Below are positions 40,831-52,775 of a stretch of 64,000 nt of DNA, one piece after another (the stretch's first letter is position 1; each line of letters starts with the position of its first letter). Both the position numbers and the translations under genes were made by a program. The notes beneath the pieces were generated by a model, which did no database searches, was not told where the DNA came from, and saw nothing but the letters and a program-made list of their open reading frames with translations. Location: contig NC_134110.1 in the NCBI RefSeq assembly GCF_040939455.1, positions 97,555,001 to 97,619,000 of the forward strand, written 5' to 3'. This DNA is from Microcebus murinus (Eukaryota; Chordata; Mammalia; Primates; Cheirogaleidae).

Positions 40831-43066
40831 GATAATTTATATTTGAATGAGATATATATTATGTATTTTATGGGAAGCTAATTGCAGAATACTTGTGAAA
40901 GATATTGAAAGGTTGGACACTTATTCCAAGCTACCATGAATTTTCTTACAATGTAGATATTGATATTCCCTTTTAACTTTTCTTTACTTCTCCTTAGCCA
41001 ATGGATATAAACAGCTATGTAGCATTCAGAGTCAACATGTCCCTCCTCCTCTTAAATAATCTAAACAGACAGATGATTCCTGCAAACACAACTTGAATAT
41101 GTGATTTTTCATGTGGGCTAATCTTCCTAAAATTCCTGGAGTCAAAGCATTAATATGTCAGAAAGAATACCCTGTTCCCATTTTCACAAATAAGAGATTT
41201 TGAGTCCTCACCCTAGTGTACACCCATCCTGTGTGTATAAACTTGGCCAGCGTGTTCTGAGATCTATGACACAAATGTACTGTTGTCACATCTTTTCACT
41301 CTTCTGAACCATCTCCATGCCTTTCTGATTATTTTTTAGGCATTCAGAAGTTTTCTAGTTTTTCCAAGAAAGTTTCGTATTTTATTATTGCTGTTTTAGT
41401 TGCTTTCAGGAGAATAAAGCAATTCATGAGCATGTCTTAAGCATCATTTTAGTGTATAATAAATTCCTTGGTAGTATAAATTTTTAAAAAATATGTGTAG
41501 AAAATAAAGATAGAGTTTATTCCTATAAAAGACAGAAAAACATATAATTAAGTCCCACAGGGGACAGATAATTAAAATGTCATTTAGCTCTTTCAGATTT
41601 TGTCACCAGTCTCTCTTCTCAGCAAAAAGGTACATTTTTGAGTAAGTTCACTTTTTTGCAAAGATTTCATTAAGTGAGCTCATTTCTGGACACAAAGATA
41701 AGCCCCAAATATTTGGATTTTATGTTTTGTGCCCTGTCTAATAATATTAACATTCTAAGGACACCAACAAATTTAACCTAAATTCCCAGAAATGTTGCCA
41801 GGAAAATTTCCCATTACTATGCTTATGAAAATAGCTGATGGCTCCCAGGAAAATTAGAGTATTTTGAAATCTGAATCTTTTTATTGATTTACTGGAAACT
41901 TACCATTGGGAAAATGCACCTGGGGATTTTTAAATAAGACTGCTAATAAGTCTAACCTTTGTTTTGATGTTTGATGGGATGGTGATGAGAAGAAAATGTA
42001 CATGAGATAACAATATATAACTGAAGTTTTGTACTGAATGTAAGAAAGACAACTTCTCCACCACAAAATAAATTATACTCTTGTTTTAGGGATAATAAAA
42101 ATTGCCATCACATTTTGCTCTAAAGTTAAGCATTACCTTCAACTGATATGAAAATAACTCTTGGCTTTCATGGCAATTGACACTTGAGACTTAAACTTTA
42201 TTATAATATGTATATTTTCAGTAAACAATTTTATAATTAATTCAAGTTATTCTCAAGCAGTGGGGTGCTTTGCTGAATGAATATTAATTTAGTTAATGAA
42301 TTATGCAGATAAAATCCAAACGGACACACTGTGGTCCCGTGAGTTGTTTTGCTACTGAACATTCCAATATCTGAAAAATATATGGCTAGAAAATGGGTAA
42401 CTGCACATCTGGGATGCACAGAAAGTACAAACCAAGGGTGCCTTGTCCTCACGCTCAGTCTAAGGGCTTCTTTGTCAAACTATAGCCCTTCTACAGGGAA
42501 AAGGTGTTATGCTATTAATAGTGTTTGCTGACGCCAACAGAATCTTGTTTTATTTTTAATGAATAGTTTCACCACTTGTTTGCATATTTCTTTATTTGTT
42601 TTTGTTATTTTCTTTGCTTGAATGCATTTAGGCAACATCAAATGCAAAGTTGGCTAATTAACAAAATTCTTTGGTCCAAATAGCTAAGTAATATCCTCAG
42701 GTCTCAACCATCTCAATGTGGTCAGTAAATCTGTTCTTCATGGGCAAAGAAAAGTAATAATAATATACACCTATATCTCTGTCTCTACACCTATATCTGT
42801 ATGTTTAGAGCCTTGGAGGGCCAATTAGACTACATGTATAAAATGAGGTAATGCACACAAATTGTTAGCATTAATCCCTATTTAAGTTGTATTGTGTGGT
42901 TTGCTCTTGAAGAAGTTCCGGTTTTGTTGTGCCGGCTTCCACTCCATTGCTGGGCTTGTCCTTCACATGTATTCTAGACCTTGTGCATTTTCTCTCTCTG
43001 CTGTTAGATAACAAATTCTAGAAATTAGGGCAGATGTTAGGCAAATATTTTCCTTCCTTCTTCCAT

Positions 43067-43165
43067 TTAACCAATTCACTACAAGCATCGACTATACTGG
43101 ACAGCCACAGATGAACGCACGCAGCGACTTTAGCCGACAGCCGTGATATGACTTTTCTAAAAAAG
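43067..43165. mobile_element. Possible piggyBac-type terminal fragment
   Basis: TTAA at 43067-43070 is followed by 'ccaattcactacaagcatcg' and a CpG-bearing stretch ('gaacgcacgcagcg', 'agccgacagccgtg') unlike its AT-rich surroundings. That fits the start of a piggyBac-family element. No matching right-hand end with a second TTAA was found before the MIR at about 43170, so it would be truncated. Confidence 0.3.
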
Positions 43166-43169
43166 GTGG

Positions 43170-43330
43170 CATGGCTCTTGTCTCTTCATTTGGAAGACCT
43201 AGTCTGATGTGCTGGTACCTCCACATGTTATCTCTGTGACCTTAGACAAATTATTGAACCTCTGTCACCCTAGTTTGGTTCTCTGTAAACTAGTTTGCTT
43301 CTCTGTAAACTGTAATGCTCTCACATTAAC
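43170..43330 (-). mobile_element. MIR SINE, antisense
   Basis: The antisense MIR words 'ctgtgaccttagacaaatta' and 'ttgaacctctgtcacc' are clear, followed by a short local duplication ('gtttggttctctgtaaac' and 'gtttgcttctctgtaaac'). Confidence 0.65.
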
Positions 43331-44320
43331 ATAATATATATGACATCAAAAATCGTTACAAGAGACACAAAGGGCATTGTATAATAATGAAAGAGTCATT
43401 ATTCAGTAAACTACCACAGTAGTAATATAAATGTACCTACCATCACAGCTCCCAAATATATGAAGCAAACTTTTACAGAATTGAAGTAAGACTCAGACAG
43501 CAGCACAATAATAGCAGGTTAATTTGAAACCAACTTTCAATAATGCAAAGAAATAAAAAGACAAAAGAACAAAAGGGAAACAATACTTGACCATAATTAT
43601 ACCTAAGAGTCTTATACTGAACTCTCCACTCAATAACAGCAGAATACACACTATTCTTAAGCACACATAGTACATTATGTGCATTATGTTAAGCCACAAA
43701 ACAAGTTTCAACAAACTTAAGCACATAAAAGTCACACAAAGTATTATTTTTTTACTATGTTAAACAAAACTATTGGTAAAAACCAAACACAAAGTGATAT
43801 GTCCACAACTATGTGGGAAATAAACAAGAAAAAATTAAAAACACTCTTGTTCAAGAGCTAAAAGACTTAATATTGTTAATATATCAATGCTGCACAATGT
43901 GATATATAGATTTGATAAAATCCTTGTGAAAATACCAATGAAACTTTTTGGACAAATATAAAAATATTCTAAAATTCCTATGGAATCTCAAAGGATCAAA
44001 ACATTGTTTAAAAATATTAGAATAAAAAAACAAAGAGGCATTATATTTTCTAATTTCAAAATATACTACAAAGCTACATTATTTAAAACAGTATGGTACT
44101 GGTATGAAGACAGACAGATGATGAAACAGATCAGAAAACCCAGAAATAAACCCTCATGCATATAGTCAATTATGTTCAGCAAGGGTTCCAAAACATCACA
44201 ATGGGAAAAGGACAGTCTCTTCACAAATCAAAGTTGAGAATACTGGAAATTCAAACTGGACAAATTGAAGTAGGATCTTACCTTGCACTATAAACAAACA
44301 AGAATTCAAAATGAACTGGC
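43331..44320 (+). mobile_element. Old LINE-1 fragments, sense
   Basis: Endonuclease-region sequence (to about 43860) is joined directly to later ORF2 sequence ('gaaaataccaatgaaac', 'ttaaaacagtatggtactgg', 'gaaataaaccctcatgcat' at 43870-44300), so about 2 kb of L1 is missing between them. Highly diverged. Confidence 0.7.
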
Positions 44321-44329
44321 TTATTTTTT

Positions 44330-44805
44330 GTGGCTTTTGAAACAGAATTTTGAAATTTCTTTTTTAGTTTAGGGTTAGTATATAGAAATACTAATAATTT
44401 TTACGTTGATTTTGTATTCTGTAACTTTCCTGATTTTTTTAATATTTCCAATACTTTTTTTGATAGTATAGTCTTTATACTTTTTAAAATATAAGATCAT
44501 TATGTGTGCAAACAAAGATATTTTTGCTTCCCACTTTCCCATTTGGATGACTTTAATTCCTTCTTTTTTCTAATTGCTTTGACTATGACTTCCAGTACTA
44601 TGTTTAATAGGAGTAGTGAAAACAGTCATCCTTGTCATGTTCAAAAACTCAGAGAAAAAGCTTTCAGCATTTTTCCTGTTCACCATGTTAACATTGGTTT
44701 CTCATACATACATGGTCTTTATTGAGTTGATATACATATCTTCTATACCTAATTTGCTCAGTGTTTTTATCAAGAAGGAAAGTTTTCAAATGCTTTTTCT
44801 ACATG
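44330..44805 (-). mobile_element. Old LINE-1 fragment, antisense
   Basis: Complement of L1 ORF2 around and after the RT domain: 'gacttccagtactatgttta' and 'ccttgtcatgttc' are the standard antisense words. It sits between two sense-strand L1 pieces. Confidence 0.65.
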
Positions 44806-45002
44806 TACAATGGCTACAAAAAAATTAAGATACCTAGCAATAAACTTAATTTAAAAGGTGAAAATTATCTATACTGAAAACTATAAAACTTGGATGTAGA
44901 AATTGAAATACACATGAATAAATCGAAAGTTATCTTATGTTAATGGTTTGGAAAAATAATTTTAAATAGCCATACTATGCAAAGTGATTACAGATTCAAA
45001 AC
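44806..45002 (+). mobile_element. Old LINE-1 fragment, sense (target of the younger L1)
   Basis: Sense L1 ORF2 sequence ('aagatacctagcaataaac', 'gtgattacagattcaaaac'). The consensus continuation 'aatccct' appears at about 50532, after the 5.5-kb antisense L1, showing that the younger L1 inserted here. Confidence 0.6.
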
Positions 45003-46159
45003 AATTTTTTTTGACATTTTGGTTACATTGTATATCTTTGCCTCTCCCTAAGAATGGTTAGAGTTATGCCCTTCTCCTCCAAAATGCTCGCCACATCCCT
45101 AAGATGGGGTCTCTTCCCCCTGCGACCCCGATCCCTGGTGAACATTACCACCATTTGAGCACCATAGTTTTAATCAGTCAGTACCAATTTGACGGCGAGT
45201 AGATGGCGGGGCCCATTTTCTATGTCTTGTGTTGCCTCACTTTGGATAACGGGCTTGAGCTTAATCCAGGATAGCATAAACGGTGCTAGCTCACTGTCGT
45301 TTCTTAGAATTGAGTAATATTCCATTGTGAGCATATACCAGAGTTTACGATTTTCTCTCACTCTATGGGTTGTCTATTTGCTCTACTGATGGTTTCCTTG
45401 GCTGTGCAGAAACTTTTTAATTTGATCAGATCCCATTTGTTTATTTTTGATGCTGCGGTGATTGCCTTGGGGGTCTTTCTCAAAAATTCTTTGCCTAGGC
45501 CGATGTCTTATAGTGTTTTCCCAACATATTTTTCTAGGATTCTCAAGGTTTTATGCCTTAAATTTAAGTCTGTTATTCATTTTGACTGAATTTTTGTGAG
45601 AGGTAGGGATCCTGATTCGCTCTTCTGCATGTAGATAACCAGTTTTCCTGGCAGCATTTATTGAAGAGAGATTCTTTTCCCCATTGTATATATTTGTCTG
45701 CTTCATCAAATATTAGATTACTGTATACTGATCTTTTCATCTCTGGTATCTCAGATCTATTCCAGATATCCATGCTTCTGTTCTTGTACTAATACCAGGC
45801 TGATTTAACTATTATTGCTTTATGGTAAAGCTTGAAGTCAGGAAGACTGATGCCTCCCTGTTTGTTCTTTTTATTTAAGATTGCTTTGGCTATACGAGGT
45901 TTTTTCTGGTTCCATACAGAGTGAAGAATTATTTTTTTCTAGATCTGTAAAGAATGCTGATGGTATTTTGATGGGGATTGCATTGATTCTGTAGATAACT
46001 TTAGGTAATATTGACATTTTAATGATATTGATTCGACCAGTCCATGAACAAGGTAGATTTTTCCAACTGTTCAAATCTTCTGCAATTTCTTTTTTTAGTG
46101 TTTCATAGTTCTCCTTGTATAAATCTTTTGTATCTTTCGTTAAGTATACTCCTAGATAT

Positions 46160-46856
46160 TTAATGTTCTTTGGGGCTATAGTAAAGGATACTGGGTTTTT
46201 TTATTTGAGTTTCTGCTTGATGGTTCTTGGCATATATGAATGCTTCTGATTTGTGTATATTGATTTTATAACCTGAAACTTTAGCAAATTCAGTTATCAA
46301 GTCTAGGAGTCTCTTGGAAGAGTCCATGGGGTTTTCTAGGTATAATATCATATCATTGGTGAAGAGCGAGAGTTTGATTTCATCTGCTCTCACTTGAATG
46401 CCCTTAATGCCCCTCTCCTGCATGATTGATATCACTAGGATTTCAAGCACTATGTTGAACAGGAGAGGAGATAGTAGGCATTCTTGTCTAATTCTGGATC
46501 GAAGAGGGAAAGATTTCAATTTTTCCCCATTTTAGAATGATATTAACAGTGGGTTTCTCATAGATGGTTTTGATAAATATAAGGTATGAACTGTCGATGC
46601 CTATTTTGTTATGAGTTTTTATCATAAAGGTGAGTTGGACTTTGTCAAATGCTTTTTCTGCATCTATTGACAGAATCATATGGTCTTTGTTCTTGATTTT
46701 ATTTATGAAGTTAATTGCATTTATAGACTTGTATATGTTGAACCATCCTTGCATCTCTGGAATAAAGCCCACCTGGTCATGGCGAATTATTTTTTTGATG
46801 TGCTCCTGAATTCTATTCGCTAAAATTGTATTTAGGATTTTTGCATCTGTATTCAT
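46160..46856 (-). pseudogene. L1 ORF2 reverse-transcriptase fragment
   Basis: Two overlapping open blocks cover the RT palm: [15 protein letters not shown] in one, and [12 protein letters not shown] followed by [13 protein letters not shown] in the other. The catalytic FADD-type motif has become FTND, so activity would be lost even without the frameshift between the blocks. Confidence 0.8.
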
Positions 46857-47796
46857 GAGTGATGTTGGTCTGTAATATTCTTTTTTTGTTGTGTCCTTTC
46901 CTGGCTTTGGTATTAAGGTGATATTGGGTTTGTAGTATGAGTTAGGAAGGATATCATTTTTTTCAATGGTATTGAATAGTTTTTGTAGTATAAGTATCAG
47001 TTCATCCTTCTATGTTTGGTAGAACGCTGAAGTGTAGCCATCTGGCCCAGGACTTTTCCTTTTCAGGAGGTTTTTAATTGCTGCTTCAATTTCTGAGCTT
47101 GAGATTGGTCTGTTCAGGAATTCTGTTATCTCCTGGGTGAACTTAGGGAGGTTGTATGAATCCAAGAATTTGTCCCTTTAGTCTTCGTTCTGTAGTTTTG
47201 GGGCATATAGATTTTTATAATAGTCAAATATAATGTTTTGTATTTCTGTGGTATCTATTGTGATCTCTCCCTTTTCATTTCTTATTGTTTATTAGTCTTT
47301 TCCTTTTGGGTCCTTGTCAATCTAGCAAGAGGGCCATCGATTTTGTTTATGTTGTTGAAGAACCAGCTTCTCGTTTTGTTGATCTTTAGTATAGTTCTCT
47401 TGTTCTCCATTTCATTCAGTTCTGCTTTCATCTTCATTATTTTTTTTCTTCTATTGGGATTGGAGATTTTTTGCTCTTCTTTTTCCAATTCCTTCAGCTT
47501 ATTCATTACATTGTCAATATCTAAGCTTTCTGTTTTTTGGATGTGAGCATTAATTGCTATTAGTTTTCCTCTCGGGTAAGCTTTTGCTGTATCCCACAGG
47601 TTTTGGTAAGAAGTATCACTGATATCATTTTGTTCGAAGAAATTCTTGATTTCCCTCTGAATTTCTTCCTTGACTCAATAATTTTTCAATAATAGATTGT
47701 TTAATGTCCATGATTTTGTGAGAGGTCGAGTGTTTCTATAGGAATTGAACTGTAATTTTATACCGTTACGGTCACAAAAGATACAAGGTATAATTT

Positions 47797-48162
47797 CTAT
47801 TTTATTGAATTTTTCAGATCTGATTTGTGGCCTAGGATGTAATTAATTTTGGAGTAGGATCCATGGGCTGCTGAGAAGAATGCAAATTCAAGCTTATTTG
47901 GATGGAATCCTCTATAGAGATCTGTCAGAACTTTTTGATCCAGGGCTGTGTTCAGATCCATTATTTCTTTTCTTATTTTCTGTTTGGAGGTTCTATCCAG
48001 ATCATTCAGTGGAGTGTTGAAGTCCCCTGCTACAATGACAGTGTTATGTAACAAGGTGTTTAGATTAGACAAGGTTTGCTTTAAGTAATTGGGTGCTCCT
48101 GTATTGGGTGCGTAGATATTAAGAATTGTTAAATCTTCTTGTTGGATCATCCCTTTCACCAT
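47797..48162 (-). pseudogene. L1 ORF2 endonuclease fragment
   Basis: A 121-residue open block with the endonuclease landmarks LNIYAPN, IVAGDFNTPL and the later YRGFHPN region; the D and N of GDFN are catalytic in L1 endonucleases. Neighbouring frames carry stops. Confidence 0.85.
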
Positions 48163-48317
48163 TATATAATGGCCATCTTTATCCTTTTTTACTTTTGCTA
48201 TTTTAAAGCTTATATTATCTGCAAATATTATAGCTACTCCAGCTTTTTTTTGACTTCTGTTTGACTGGATAATACTTTTCCGTCCCTTGACCTTCAGCTG
48301 GTAGGCATCTTTTTGGA

Positions 48318-48539
48318 TTAGATGTCTTTTCTGTAGACAGCAAATACTAGGCTTATGCCTAATATTGTTCTTGAGGTTTCTCCGTGTTGTGATTGTATTT
48401 TCTCTTCAATTCCGTTGAGTTTTCTGGCAAAGCATGTTAGAAATTTTTCTGTCAGTTGAATCATATCATGTAAGTTGGTGTCATTTGATGGGGGTTGAGT
48501 ATTATCTTTTGGAGGTGACTTTTCTCTCTGTTCCTTCAT
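48318..48539 (-). pseudogene. L1 ORF1 N-terminal piece fused to ORF2
   Basis: The first about 60 residues (MKEQREKSPPKDNTQ... to ...EEKIQSQHGETSRT) align by eye with the ORF1 start of the L1 at 1877. At about 48350 the sequence switches to ORF2 endonuclease (PSICCLQKRHLI in another frame). The rest of ORF1, the inter-ORF spacer and the first ORF2 codons are absent. Confidence 0.7.
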
Positions 48540-48599
48540 GTTTCCTGTGATCTTCTACTGGTTCTTTCTCATCTGGATGTTTTGTTGAGGATTGGAGGT

Positions 48600-50529
48600 G
48601 CTGGGGCTGGGTTATTGGCTAAACTCTGGTGTTCCTAAGGATTGATCTATGGCAGGGCTGGGCGTATATGGTCCTGCCCTGTAGTGACTTAGAGGATTTT
48701 GATTCTGTTGGGTAGTGTTTGGTCTAATGTCTTCACCTTATGTCTGTTGAGATTAATGGATTTAGGCCCTTTGCTCAGAGATTCGGGGGTTAGATAACTC
48801 TTGTGAGCAGGAGATCACTCTCTACTCCTAAACTGAAAAAGGAGGAACTATGATAGGTTTGAGATTACTATGGCCAGGAACAGACAGGCAGGGCAGCCGG
48901 ACCACCAATCTCTGTCTTCTGCCTCTTTACTTACACCAATGGAGATAAGTGGAAGGAACAGGAACAGTCTGTATCTCAGGTCCACCCCAAGGTGGGGACA
49001 GAAAATTTTGTGCTAAGTGCAAGGCCCCAAGTCACAGAAGGGTGTAGGTGGTAAAGTCTCTCGACCTTATAACTAAAAAAGTCAGCCTCCTTCACAGCTT
49101 AGCCTTGCCCAGGTGGGCTCTGCTCTCTGGACACAGAGCGCAGAAGACTTGTGCAGGGAGAGACTGCCCAGAAACCAACAGGCAGAGCAGCCAGACCCAC
49201 CAATCTCTGTCTTCTGCCTCTTTAATTACAGAAATGGAGATAGGGGGCAGAAACGGGAATAGTCTCTATCTTGACTCCTCCACACGGCGGGGACAGAACC
49301 TTTGGAGCCAAGGGCCTGGCCCCAAGTTGCAGGAGGTTGTGGGTCACAAAGTCTCTCTTCCTTGTATCCACCAAAGGCAGCCTCCTTCATGGCTAAGCCC
49401 TGCCCAGGTGGGCTCTGCACTCTGAACACAGAGTGAGGGAGACCTGTGCAGGGAGAGATTATCCAGAAAACGACAGGCAGGGCAGCCAGACCCACCAATC
49501 CTCATCTTCTGCCTCTTTAGTTACACAGATGGAGATAAGTGGCAGGAACAGGAACAGTTTCTATCTCAGCTCCGCCCCAAGGTGAAGACAGGAACTTCAG
49601 AGCCTAGGGCATGGCCCCAAGTTGCAGGACGGTGTGGGACATAAAGTCCTTCTCCCATATATCCACCAAAGGCAGCCTCCTTTGTGGCTCAGCCCTGCCC
49701 AAGTGAGCTCCACTTTCTGAGCACAGAGTTAGTGCCACTTGTGCAGCAAGAGACCGTCCAATATCAGATTGGTGGAGCAGAGGCCCATACCAGCACTCAC
49801 TCAGCACCTCCCTTCCAAACACTGAGACCAAGTCAGCCCGCAAGAATGGGGAGACAGGAACAGTGTTGGAGGAGCAGAGGGAGGGGGTCAGATGGATCAA
49901 GGAGTCTAACTTTGTGTACTCTAATCACTCAGCACTATCCAAAACCTCATCTATATCCAACATCAAAGCCTCCTTTTGTGTATACTCCCCTTAACCTGGA
50001 CCTGGGAGTGTTCTGCAGGGAGATGCCAGAGTGGGCTCTAGTTCCTGTTGCGTGGAGAGTGGCTGCTGGGTTTGGACCCACCCCCACCTGAAACTGCCTC
50101 AGTTGTGTGCTCTGGAGAACTCAGAGTGTTCCCTGCTCTATTCTCCTCTCCACACAGCTTTTCCCAGCATTACCACTTCCCACCAACTTCAGGCACTTCC
50201 TGGCCTACGTGGATGTGGAGCTCGGTGTCGAAGGGGGCTTCTCTCAGCGCCAGGTAGGGCTGATGTCCATGCCAGCCAGCAGCGGCTTAAACAGCACCTC
50301 GCTCCCTCCCTGTTGTATATCTCTGATTCCCCAGGTTTTGCGGAAGAATAACCGATTCACCTTTGCTTTAGGCTGCAAACTGTCTTATCCCTCCGGTTCC
50401 TGGTGGATGCCTGCAGGCTTACGAAGCTGGTCCTGTGGAAGTGCAGATTGCTAGCATGTGGTTGTCTGTTTTCTTCACTTTCCGCTCTGGGAGCAGAGAG
50501 CCAGGAGGACACCCCTACTCTGCTATTTT
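48600..50529 (-). repeat. L1 5'UTR with about 295-bp tandem monomers
   Basis: The words 'caggcagggcagcc' or 'caggcagagcagcc' recur at about 48885, 49179 and 49474, with a weaker match near 49775, giving a period of about 295 bp. Each unit also repeats 'ctgcctctttaattac'-type and 'gcctccttcatggct'-type segments. Monomeric 5'UTRs act as L1 promoters in some lineages; that role is inferred here. Confidence 0.75.
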
Positions 50530-50924
50530 TCACAATCCCTAGAAGTTAAATTTTTATCATCTCAAGTTAGACTTTTGTGAAGTATAAAATTTACATGTCT
50601 TATAAACACTAGAAAAGCAACTGTAGTACATACAGCAAAGAAATAGAAGTCATGAAACAATATACCAACAAAAAAATCAGGTTAAAAATAAGAGAAGACT
50701 ATTAATAAAGAAACAAAGAAAATAATTAAAATATTAAATGTATATGAAAAACATAATTACTATAGAGAAGACCTTATCAACTTAAATTTATTAGTGAGAT
50801 GCTTTGAAAAAAGTAAAGAGAAAAAATAGAAAAAAAGGATCTTGACTACCAAAAATTACTTTACGTAAAAAGACTAAATTATTTAATGAAAAGATGCTAA
50901 TATAGACTGTTGCCTTTAAATTGA
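50530..50924. other. AT-rich spacer before the satellite
   Basis: Starts with a short L1-like word ('cacaatccctag') continuing the old sense L1 cut by the insertion at 45003, then about 380 bp of very AT-rich sequence that I cannot classify. No gene. Confidence 0.45.
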
Positions 50925-51579
50925 ATTTTACAGGACACTCTACACATTACTCAGTTCTCAGAGAAAAGAAACCATGTGGGCCGCACACTTTATAGCTTCA
51001 TTCTCTAAGTGACTATAAACATTTGTCTATGGAAATACTTTATCATTTGAAACTTACTATTTCTTATATACTTTTCACAGGAGACTCTACATATTTCTTT
51101 GGTTCTTAGAGAAAAGCATGTGCATAAGCCACGCACCTTCTGGCTATTTTCTTTGAGTGACTGTAAACATTTGCTTATGGAAATTCTCTATGAAAGAAAT
51201 TACTGTTTCTAATGTGTGTTTCACAAGAATCTCCACACACTGCTTCAGTTCTCAGAGAAAAGGAACCATGTAGGCACACACTTTATAGCTTCATTCTCTA
51301 AGTGATTGTAAATATTTGTCTATTAAAATTCTTTATGAAAGAATTTATTGTTTCTAATATACCTTTGACATGAAAATCTACACAATGCTTCAGTTCTCAG
51401 AGAAGCATATAGGCCACGCACTTTCTAGGTTCTTGGTGTAATTGACTGTAAACATTCTTTCTATGGAAATAGTTTCTATAAGAACTTACTAATTCTTATG
51501 TGCATTTGACAGGAAACTGTGCACTGCTTCAGCTCTCAGAGAACAGCAAGCGTATAGGCAATGCACTTCCTAGGATAGT

Positions 51580-51620
51580 CTAGGGTTAGCATTAGTGTTA
51601 GGGTTTGGGTAGGGTTGCCT
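51580..51620. repeat. Telomere-like insert 1 in satellite unit
   Basis: Degenerate (TTAGGG)-type words, 'agggttagcattagtgttag' then 'ggtagggttgcc', replace the usual middle of the unit after 'atgcacttcctag'. Confidence 0.85.
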
Positions 51621-52017
51621 AAGAAACTTATTGCTGAAAGAACTTATGTGTGTTTGAAAACAAACTCTACACACTGCTTTAGTTCTCAGAGAAAAGCAAA
51701 CATAAAGAAAACATACTTTCTAGCTGCTTTCTCTAAGGGACTGTAAACATTTATTTGTAGAAATTCTTTATGAAATAATTTACTTTTTCTTATGTGCCTT
51801 TGACAGGAATCTCTACACACTGATTCAGTTCTTAGAGAAAAGGAAGCATATAGGCCATACACTTCAAGCTTTTTTCTGTAAGTGACTGTAAACATTTGAA
51901 TATGAAAATTCTTTATTAAAGAACTCACTGTTTCTTATGTGCCTTTGACAGGAAATTTTACACACTGCTTGAGTTCTCAGAGAATAGCAAGCCTATAAGC
52001 AATGCACTTCCTAGAAT

Positions 52018-52072
52018 ACGGTTAAGGTTAGGGTTAAGGTTAGCATTAGGGTTAGGGTTGGGGATAGGATTG
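52018..52072. repeat. Telomere-like insert 2 in satellite unit
   Basis: The longest copy: GTTAAGG, GTTAGG and TTAGGG-type words over about 55 bp, ending 'ggataggattgcc' as in the other copies. It sits at the same unit position as insert 1, about 440 bp further on. Confidence 0.85.
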
Positions 52073-52477
52073 CCTTAGAAACTTCTTTTTGAAAGAACTT
52101 ATTATTTCTTATGTGTGTTTGACAGCAAACTCTACACACTGCTTTAGTTCTCAGAGAAAAGCAAGCATAAAGAAAACACACGTTCTAGCTGCTTTCTCTA
52201 AGGAACTGTAAACATTTGTCTATGGAAATTATTTATGAAAGAACTTACTGTTTCTTATGTGTGTTTGACAGCAAACTCTACACACTGCTTTAGTTCTCAT
52301 AGAAAAGCAAGCATAAAGAAAACACACTTTCTAGCTGCTTTCTCTAAGGAACTGTAAACATTTGTCTATGGAAATTATTTATGAAAGAACTTACTGTTTC
52401 TTATGTGTTTGACAGCAAACTCTACACACTGCTTTAGTTTTAGAGAATAGCAAGCCAATAAGCAATGCACTTACTGA

Positions 52478-52530
52478 GATAGGGTTAGGGCTAGGTTTAG
52501 TGTTAGCATTAGAGTTAAGATTAGGATTGC
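52478..52530. repeat. Telomere-like insert 3 in satellite unit
   Basis: Reads 'gatagggttagggctaggtt' and then more diverged 'gcattagagttaagatta', ending 'ggattgcc'. Same unit position, about 460 bp after insert 2. Confidence 0.8.
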
Positions 52531-52775
52531 CTAAGAAACTTTTTTTTGAAAGAACTTACTGTTTCCTATGTGCCCTTGCCAGGAATATCTATGCACTGCT
52601 TCAGTTCTCAGAGAGAAGCAAGTGTGTAGACAATGCACATTTTAGCTCCTGTTTGTGACAGTAAATATTTTTCTATTGAAATTTTTAATAAAAGAACTTG
52701 TTTCTCATGTGTGTTTGACAGGAAACTCTACACACTCCTTGTTCACTCAGAGAATAGCAAATGCCAGGCAATGCA

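Larger units (their letters stand above)
39690..43060. other. Mostly anonymous AT-rich sequence
   Basis: No gene recognised. It includes an ATT-rich microsatellite (40083-40195) and a probable old LINE ORF1 fragment on the minus strand (40340-40830). The frames at 41881-42066 and 42237-42452 have no family resemblance. Confidence 0.4.
45003..50529 (-). mobile_element. LINE-1 with complete 5' end but internal deletions, antisense
   Basis: Read on the minus strand: 5' end at about 50529 ('gagtaggggtgtcctcctgg'), a roughly 1.9-kb 5'UTR with tandem monomers, an ORF1 N-terminal piece (48318-48539), a direct jump into the ORF2 endonuclease (from about 48350), RT, and the 3'UTR ending in a T-run at about 45003-45011. 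The 5' end matches the L1 start at 61845 in 'cctcctggctctctgctc'. It inserted into an older sense L1. ORF2 has several stops and a C-terminal deletion near 45363. Confidence 0.85.

Noticed and set aside
40344..40832. 162-codon plus-strand frame rich in F, L and C, resembling a membrane protein
   Set aside because: Such composition is typical of the complement of a lysine/glutamate-rich old LINE ORF1; there is no real membrane-protein pattern or start context.
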